Assembly: GCF_024323335.1 (NCBI RefSeq)
Contig: NC_066582.1
Coordinates: forward strand, 92,314,944-92,378,943
DNA: 64,000 nucleotides
Reading direction: 5' to 3'
Source of the DNA: Lathyrus oleraceus
Lineage: Eukaryota > Streptophyta > Magnoliopsida > Fabales > Fabaceae
Part shown: piece after piece, positions 57,101 to 64,000 of the stretch
Layout: each line of letters starts with the position of its first letter
Position numbering within the stretch: position 1 is the stretch's first letter
Translations under genes and position numbers: made by a program
The notes under the pieces: generated by a model
The model's input: the letters and a program-made list of their open reading frames with translations, nothing else
Database searches by the model: none
Told to the model about the DNA's origin: nothing

Positions 57101-58744
57101 CACATTGGTTGTAACTTTGTTGTTGACTGTTTGGTTGTTTGTCTGAATACCATATTGACTTGTTTATCTTTTCATACAGGTACATTAGCCGCTTTACCTC
57201 ATTATTTGAGCTTTGCTTGCTTGTGGTTGGCATACCACTTAGGTAACCTCTCTAACTCCATGTAGTCTGGAAGCCCTGTCGTTTCTGTTTGGCAGGCATT
57301 TGGCTGAAGTCCTCCTCAAGAGGCAATGTCTGTGATTGTTTACTTTTGTGTTAAAGACCTTATTGTAGAGGCATGTGAATTAAGTCCTCCTAAGTGAAGA
57401 GGCAATTGGCAGATAGAAGGGATTTGCAATCAATCCCCTGCTAATCAGTTGAGTCTTTCATTATGCTCGCACTACGTGCTGATGCTTTTGAATAAACACC
57501 CAAAATCTTGTATAGAGTTAGTCATGTGGAGTAGAGTCCCCCTTTCTGGACTCCCACACCTTTTTTGATTCAAGCTCACCCAGGCCAGGGTTAAGAGCTA
57601 TGAGGTCTAACCCTCATTACCTTTCATCTGCTCACCCTGACGGTCAATGTCAGTGGTTAAGAGCCTCAGTACCCATACCTTTGGCTTGTTTGTCGAGGTT
57701 GATATGACCCCTTGACTAAAGCCCGGCTTGTTTGTCGAGGTTGATATGACCCCTTGACTAAAGCCCAACTTTGTCTGAGCCTCTTGATTGTGTATAGAGT
57801 GTGCTAATTGATTGATGTGATTGCTTGTGTTTGCTTTTGCATATTGTTTTGCATATTGTTTTTGCATGCTTAACCTTGATCCATAACCCAAACCAAAAAA
57901 CTTTTGTGCAAACATTTTCACTTGTTTTCAAAACTAGAAACCTAGGCTTTAAGCCTTTGATTTTCAAACTTCATTTTCACAATACTTCTTTTGAATTGAA
58001 CTTTAAATGTCAACTTTGACTTCACTTTGTGAATACTTCTAATTGGTTAATTCCACTCACTCAATTGCTTTTGTGGCCCTTGTCCATTTCTTAATCATAT
58101 TTTCATGCATTAGCCATAGATCTGAATTATCTTAGTGGTTGATGTGAATCTCACCTTTGTCCTTAATGATTGAATTGTAAGACTTTCATGCTTATTATAG
58201 GGCATAATCCCTCACTAGCATGTCGAAGTTGTTCTCACATGGTGGACTTGTGGTTGCATAGGTCGAGCAATCTCCCTTTGATAATGAAAGACCTTAAGGC
58301 TTTTGTTTAAAATCAATCCACTCACTGTTTTGAAATCTTTTAGCCGAACTACGGCGTTTTGATCCTTATCTTTCATGAAAAGGTACGTAGGCAATGGGTT
58401 CATCCATCCAAACACAAAAATAATAACTTGTATATTCTTCTCTCATCCCTTCAATCGTGTTTGCACAAAAATATTTCATAAACAAATAATAATACAACAT
58501 TTGTGAAAAGAGGTTCCCTAGGAGTACCTAGGATGTTGTGGGTGCCTAACACCTTCCCACAACATAATTACCCCCTTACCCAGATCTCTGACCTTTTATT
58601 AGTTTTCTCTTGTAAAACTTCTTAGGCTTTTGTTCGCTTTCTAGCCATTCCTTTGGATAAATAGAAGTGCGGTGGCGACTCTATCTTGTATGATTTACCT
58701 CGGATCTAATTAATATTTTCGATGGTGACGAATACACCGCGACA
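54111..58744 (+). repeat. 5' LTR of Ogre element B
   Basis: 4634 bp from TGTAAGACCCC to CACCGCGACA. The TATA box TATAAAT is at 55242-55248. The conserved U5 block with GTGCCTAACACCTTCCC is at about 58542-58558, and the PBS-like TGGCGACTCT is at 58673-58682. A perfect 42-bp tandem duplication is at 57683-57766. Its 3' part matches solo LTR E and its 5' part matches fragment F. Confidence 0.93.
57683..57766. repeat. Perfect 42-bp tandem duplication in LTR B
   Basis: The unit beginning GGCTTGTTTGTCGAGG occurs at 57683 and 57725 without a difference, so it is a recent replication slippage or gene-conversion product. Confidence 0.95.
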
Positions 58745-58750
58745 GAAAAG

Positions 58751-58768
58751 TGGCGACTCAGCTGGGGA
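58751..58768 (+). promoter_or_regulatory. Primer-binding site of element B
   Basis: TGGCGACTCAGCTGGGGA lies six bases after the LTR end, one substitution from the site of element A. Confidence 0.88.
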
Positions 58769-59761
58769 TAAGAGTCTTCCTAGTGGGTTTGCCTACTTTT
58801 CACACTTGTTGTGTTATACTTGTTTATGACATATTTTTGGTGCTATTTGGGATTACTGTATTGATTGTAATGTTTGAATTGCTTGATATATCAATTGCTT
58901 GCATTGCTTTGGTGATCTCTGTGAGATGAGTTCTATACCCGAACTCGAGTGCACCTTATGATAGGAGAATGGCATAGTCTCGTCGAATTGGGTGGAGTTA
59001 TTCCTTAGCAAGTTGACTTGCGAGTCCATTCACTTGGTGGAGGTCATGTTGGATTAATGATGTCACACAAGTCATTTGTGGTTAGGCATTATTCTTTCAA
59101 TATGTGCCGTAGAAGCCAAGGACCTTAGTTTACCAAGCCCATCTTGGCCTATTTTTAGGATGTAGTGCGGAGGTCGTTCAAATGTCAGATTTGATGCGAT
59201 TATTACGCGATACTACACTCATAAGAGTCTCTCTTGAGAATATTTTTGGAATACAAATATTCGTTCCTCCGAAAATATTCGAAAGATGGGATGATGACTA
59301 TGGGAACCTCTGGTAGAACATGTTCGGCAGGTTTAAACCCTAGTACACTCCCTTTGGGTGGTTCTTAACCGAGACTCCATGCTCGTGACTCATAACAAAC
59401 CCGTGATTCATGGTTGATCCGTTCACACATCCTTAATATCAATGGAACTTTGGTGTCGATAAGGTGTAAACCATAATCCACCAAAATGGATGATTGATAT
59501 TAAGGAGGGTTGAACCGTTCATATATCGTTAATATCAATGGAACTTGGGTGTTGATAAGGTGAAAACCATAATCCACCAAAATGGATGATTGATATTAAG
59601 GATAATATGAACCATCTCATGACCTTTGTCTGGTGTGTTTTGCGTGATCCTTGAGTGTGATTGTTGCATTCATGCATTCATGCATTCATCTGCATCCATA
59701 TCATCAGATAAAAAGAAAATTTTCAAGGAACTTAAGGGGTTTATTTGCAAAATTTTCAGAT
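58769..59761 (+). other. 5' leader of element B with a 96-bp duplication
   Basis: Homologous to the A and D leaders. Positions 59421-59612 hold two 96-bp copies. Each copy contains an inverted pair: CCTTAATATCAAT (59431) with ATTGATATTAAGG (59493), and nearly the same at 59527 with 59589. No ORF is supported; frames starting before 59762 extend ORF1 only by read-through. Confidence 0.85.
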
Positions 59762-61197
59762 ATGGAAAGACAAAAAAGGCATACAAAGAAGTACAACTTC
59801 AGACAACCCGATTTGAAAGAGTTAAGGAATCTAACATCTTATGTACTAGATCCCTTGGGTTTCAAAGCTCGTTTCGGGAAGCTTCTGCCTCTTCTAACTA
59901 CTCAGGTTGATGAAGGGTTGATGGGTACTTTGGTGCAGTTCTATGATCCTCTGTATCACTGCTTCTCTTTTCCAGACTTTCAGCTATTGCCTACGCTTGA
60001 GGAGTATGCTCATCTTGTGGGTATTCCTATTCTGGACCAGTTTCCGTTCAGTGGCTTGGAGAGTATTCCTACTTCTCGAGAGATAGCAGACTTGTTGCAC
60101 ATAGATGAATCCCTGGTTGAAGCTCATATGACTACCAAAGGTGGAATTCAAGGTCTCCCTTATGAGTTCCTCATCGCTCAAGCCACTGTGTATGGGAAGG
60201 CCATGAGTGAGGATGCCTTCGAGGCCATATTTGTGCTTCTCATCTATGGGTTGGTTTTGTTCCCCAACATCGACAAATTTGTGGATGTGAACGCTATTAG
60301 GATTTTCTCTGCTCTTAATCCCATTCCGACTTTGTTGGGTGATACCTATTTCTCTCTGCATCTGAGGAATGTAAAGGGTGGTGGCGCTATTGTGTGCCGT
60401 TTGCCTCTGTTGTATAAGTGGTTTATTTCTCACTTACCTCAGACGGTCGCTTTCAAGGAGAACAAAGGATGTCTACGGTGGTCTACGAGACTTATGTCTC
60501 TCACTAATGACGATATCTCCTGGTATGATCGCGTATATGATGGAGTGCAGATTATTGACTCTTGTGGAGAATTCTCCAATGTGCCTCTTCTTGGTACATG
60601 TGGTGGGATTAGCTACAATCCCGTGTTAGCACGTCGTCATCTTGGGTTCCCCCTAAAGGATAAACCTAATAACATTCTGTTAGAAGGTGTATTCTTTCAG
60701 GAGGGTAGAGATCCCCAAGGATGGTCCGCGCTTGGCGCAAGATTCACAAGAAGGGCAGAAATGAGTTGGGTCCGAAGAATTGCATAGCTTTGGAGCCGTA
60801 TACTACTTGGGTAAGGAAGAGAGCATCTGAGTATCTCATGCCTTATGATTATCCAAGACCTACACCTTTGTTTATGGCTAGGCCTTCAACCCTCTCTAAC
60901 CAAGGCGTAGAGGAGTTGAGAGACGAAGACCTTTCACGTTCCTAGATCCGTGAAAGAGAAGAGTTGCTTCAACAGCTTAAGGAGAAGGATGCTCTGATCG
61001 AGTTCCTCGAGCATCAGGTGATTGATGATCCGGATGATGCCTGGACTTCTTTACTTCCTCAGTCTTCCAAGTTCTGGAAAAGGAGGTATGACAGACTCGC
61101 CAAAGAGAAAGCGGATATGGAAGCAACATATGAGAGAGAGGTTAAGAGGCTTCGTGCAGCTTATCTTCCGGTATCCCGAGCTTCTAGGGATCCATAG
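59762..61197 (+). pseudogene. ORF1 of Ogre element B (DUF7745-like)
   Basis: It starts MERQKRHTKKYNFRQPDLKE at 59762, the ATG matching element A's start. The globular domain (FYDPLYHCFSFPDF, FPNIDKFVDVNAIRIF, DTYFSLHLRNVKGGG) continues to about 60715, where a frameshift moves the sequence to the frame of 60721 (WRKIHKKGRNELGP). A TAG at 60943-60945 precedes the C-terminal coiled coil (60964-61197, LLQQLKEKDALIEFLE). Function is unknown. Compared with A it has only two lesions. Confidence 0.87.
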
Positions 61198-61497
61198 GAT
61201 GTTTATTTTCCTTTTCTCTTGTAATGATTAACAATGTTGTACTTCTTCTTTTCTCAAATATATTTGATGAGATATTTTCCATATGTGATCAAATGCTTAA
61301 TATTCAAAATTTGCAAATAATACCCTAAGAGTTCCTTTGAAATAAAAAACAAATCATGTGCATGAGCATTGCATGCATCATTTGCATAAGCAGGTGTTTC
61401 TCAGCTTCTGATCCTGTGGTCTAACTCTGTGCTCTTCATTTATTTTGAAGACAAGCTGACTCATCGGTACTACACCAGAGCCAACTCTTCTAGATTG
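61198..61497 (+). other. ORF1-to-gag spacer of element B
   Basis: This AT-rich untranslated spacer ends in a region that could be read in the gag frame from 61429 only by a non-ATG start. The first ATG of the gag frame is at 61498. Confidence 0.6.
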
Positions 61498-64000
61498 ATG
61501 GATCATCTTGAGCAAGAGAACCGTGAGCTCAAAGAGGAAGTCGCCAGACTGAGTGCTTTGATGGAGTCTTTTCTGGCAGCTCAGAATCAGCCGTCTCTAA
61601 CACCTGTAACTCCCCCCCAGAGGACAGTCATCTCTGAGGTTGTTTCCTCTACAGTGCCTGTTGCCAGTGCCCACTTCGTGCCAACAGCCATGCCGTCCGG
61701 GCTTTTGCTGCCTGATATTCCTGCTCCAACTTTTGCTTCGATGCCGGCATCTAGCCCGGTCCTTGCTATTCCTCCTCCTGTCATGCATACCACTCCTAGG
61801 GTAGACGACACCATCTATCATTCTGAGCCGTCTGAGGGCCCAGATTTTCATGAGAAGATGGACGCGATGAATGACCAATTTCTTGAGCTGCGCAAGGAAT
61901 TGAAGAATCTTCGAGGAAAGGATTTGTTTGGCAAATCTGCTGCTGAGCTTTGCTTAGTTCCCGGTGTGAAAATTCCTGTAAAGTTAAAGGTCCCAGACTT
62001 TGAGAAGTACAAGGGGAACACCTGCCCTCTCAGCCAACTGGTCATGTATGCCAGGAAAATGTCAACTCAAACGGATAATGATCAGCTGCTCATTCATTAT
62101 TTCCAGGACAGTTTGTCCGGTGTTGCACTGTGATGGTATATGAGTTTGGACAGTGCGGACATCCGTTCCTTCAATGATCTTGGCGAAGCCTTCGTCAAGC
62201 AATACAAATATAACGTGGATATGGCTCCCGATCGGGATCAGCTCAGGGCTATGTCCCAGAAGGATAAGGAAACGTTTAAAGAGTACGCCCAGAGGTGGCG
62301 AGAGCTGGCAGCTCAGATTGTGCCTCCGCTGGAAGAGAAGGAAATGACCAAGATCTTTCTGAAGACCTTGAGTTCATTTTATTACGAGCGGATGATTGCT
62401 AGTGCTCCTTCTGATTTCACCGAAATGGTGAACATGGGGATGCGACTAGAGGAAGGAGTCCGTGAAGGACGTCTAACCAAAGATGAAGGCTCTTCTAGCA
62501 AGCGATATAGGGCGTTTGCAAAGAAGAAAGATGGAGAGGCACATCCTGTGCAATCCCATGTTAAACCCAGAAGACCCTCCGTGCGGAGGAAGCCTGCGCG
62601 TTCAGCCAGCAACCAGCACCAGGTGGCTCACATAGCACATGTCTTCAGAGACAACAACCAGCAATATCATCATCAGCAACACAACAATCAACCACCATCT
62701 CAACAGTATCCGCAGCAGCATCATCCTCAACAGCAGGTATACCAGCCTCGCAGCAGTAAGCAAGCTAGTACGAGTTATGAAAGGAAGAAGATCACTTTCG
62801 ATCCGATTCCTGTATCATATGCAGAGCTGTATCCCTCTTTGATAGAGCGAAAATTGATTACTCCCAGAGATCCCCCGGCTATACCGGCTAACCCGTAGTG
62901 GTGGTACAAGCCTGATCAGCATTGTGTTTATCATTCGGGTGCTCCCGGCCACGATGTGGAAAACTGCTTTCAGCTGAAGACTAAGGTTCAAGACCTTATG
63001 AGATGCGGTATTCTAAGCTTTGAGGACGCAGGTCCTAATGTTACGAAGAACCCATTGCCCGAGCATGGGAAGTCAGTTAACATGGTCCAGGGTTGCCCTG
63101 GAAAATACAAGGTCAAATATGTTGTTCATATTCGACAGTCTCTTGTTGAGCTGCACCGGCTGCTGTGTGATTACAGTCATCTGGAGCACGATCATGATAA
63201 ATTCCGAATCTGCTCCGTTAACAGATTGGGTTGTCGCCAAGTGCGTAAAGATCTGCAAGAATTGCTGGATGATGGGACCATTGAGATCCTTCAGAACAGA
63301 AATGTTGATGAAGATGAACCAGAGATTAACGTCATTTCTCTAGTGTTTCGAGTACCTGAACCTGTTATCATTAAATATGATGGTAGCAAACAGAAGGTTT
63401 CTCCTTCCCTGATTATCAAGCCTGCAGGTCTTATGCCTTATTCATCTGATAAAGCAATTCTCTTTCGTCACATTGCTGTTGCCATGGAAGACGGGAAAGA
63501 AGTGCCTTTGCCTTCATCCTCTGTTGTGAACATTGCTGATGTGAGCGGATTGACCCGTAGTGGTCGCGTATTTTCTGCAGCCCCGAAGCCTCAGGCTGTT
63601 GCTGACTCTGTTGAGCGTCCGGTTGGGAATGCTATGAATTCTCCGAACCCGACAGTTGTTGTTAAACCCTCCTCCGTACAAAAGACTCCTGCTTCTGTTG
63701 ACCCTAGTGGCAATTCGAAAGAAGACTGTGATGAGATGTTGAGGCTCATCAAGAAGAGTGAGTACAGTGTTGTAGACCAGCTTCTACAAACACCATCCAA
63801 GATATCCGTGATGTTGTTACTTCTGAATTCATAACCGCATAGAGAGGCTCTGCAGAAAGTCTTGGATGTAGGTTATGTCGATCATGATGTCACTATTGAA
63901 CAGTTTGACATCATTGTTGCAAACATTACTGCTTGCAATACTTTGAGTTTCTGTGACTCTGATCTCCCTGAGGAGGGAAGAGACCACAACATGGCTTTAC
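61498..64000 (+). pseudogene. Gag-protease polyprotein of Ogre element B
   Basis: One continuous frame with three in-frame stops runs to the window end. Residues after ATG 61498: a coiled coil (MDHLEQENRELKEEVARL), a Pro-rich linker, the gypsy gag capsid region (VPDFEKYKGNTCPLSQL, then TGA at 62131, then WYMSLDSADIRSFNDL), a Gln/His-rich stretch at about 62640-62760, TAG at 62896, the zinc knuckle CVYHSGAPGHDVENC (about 62920-62964), the protease leader, and TAA at 63832 followed in frame by HREALQKVL. The protease active site lies just beyond the window. The absence of frameshifts means only three point lesions inactivated this stretch. Confidence 0.9.

Larger units (their letters stand above)
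54111..64000 (+). mobile_element. Ogre element B, 5' part (runs off the window)
   Basis: Plus-strand order: LTR, PBS, leader, ORF1, gag, protease. RT, RNase H, integrase and 3' LTR are outside the window. It inserted between ORF1 and gag of element A. Stops in ORF1 and gag-protease show that this copy is dead, but it is less decayed than D. Confidence 0.92.

Noticed and set aside
59984..60433. 149-codon minus-strand open frame
   Set aside because: It is the complement of the ORF1 domain of element B, which is collinear with element A on the plus strand.

Overview
ORGANISM AND OVERALL CHARACTER. This is plant nuclear DNA made almost entirely of nested retrotransposons. I found no host gene, tRNA, rRNA or CRISPR. 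Very long (about 4.6 kb) Ogre-type Ty3/gypsy LTRs, a tRNA-Arg-like primer site (TGGCGACTC...), an extra ORF1 before gag, and a SIRE/Maximus Ty1/copia element with an envelope-like ORF point to a legume, probably tribe Fabeae (pea, vetch, lentil relatives). The species is inference. LAYOUT. 1-3306: end of a minus-strand Ogre-family LTR (G). 3307-3778: unassigned AT-rich spacer. 3779-4643 and 14613-15012: two pieces of an Ogre-related plus-strand LTR (K), split by a complete young SIRE/Maximus element (H, 4644-14612, minus strand; two 1021-bp LTRs with 4 differences; GTTTT target duplication; gag, pol and an 804-aa envelope-like ORF). 15013-45484: one old minus-strand Ogre element (D) that is the scaffold of the window. 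It has a 3' LTR (15013-19642), a 3' untranslated region with a ~104-bp tandem array, a decayed pol and protease (29501-33966), the gag zinc knuckle (to 34354), a scrap of ORF1, a leader and primer site, and a 5' LTR (42646-45484). NESTING. Inside D sits solo LTR E (22084-28680, CAATC duplication), which contains solo LTR J (22552-24225, TTATC duplication). Inside D's gag sits an LTR fragment F (34355-35698), entered by a decayed Ty1/copia element I (35699-41662). I stops mid-RNase H and is joined directly to D's ORF1 through 8 shared bases, the scar of a large deletion. D's 5' LTR is interrupted by a plus-strand Ogre element A (from 45485). A's LTR carries a 1339-bp Mutator-like element (47793-49131; 9-bp target duplication, 243-bp inverted repeats, a captured Ogre LTR fragment and a 90-aa ORF). 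A is interrupted after its ORF1 by a second plus-strand Ogre element B (54111 to the window end), with LTR, primer site, broken ORF1 and gag-protease carrying three in-frame stops. HOW IT FITS TOGETHER. Removing the insertions in order restores each host element, and three independent target duplications (GTTTT, CAATC, TTATC) plus the 9-bp one confirm the order K, then D, then E/F/A, then J/I/B/MULE. Only H looks recent. The most unusual parts are the MULE with its captured retrotransposon piece and small ORF, the palindromic GTTAACCGGTTAAC array in the copia leader, the Ogre 3'-UTR tandem array, and a PBS-like copy conserved inside U5 of every Ogre-class LTR whose 3' end lies in the window.
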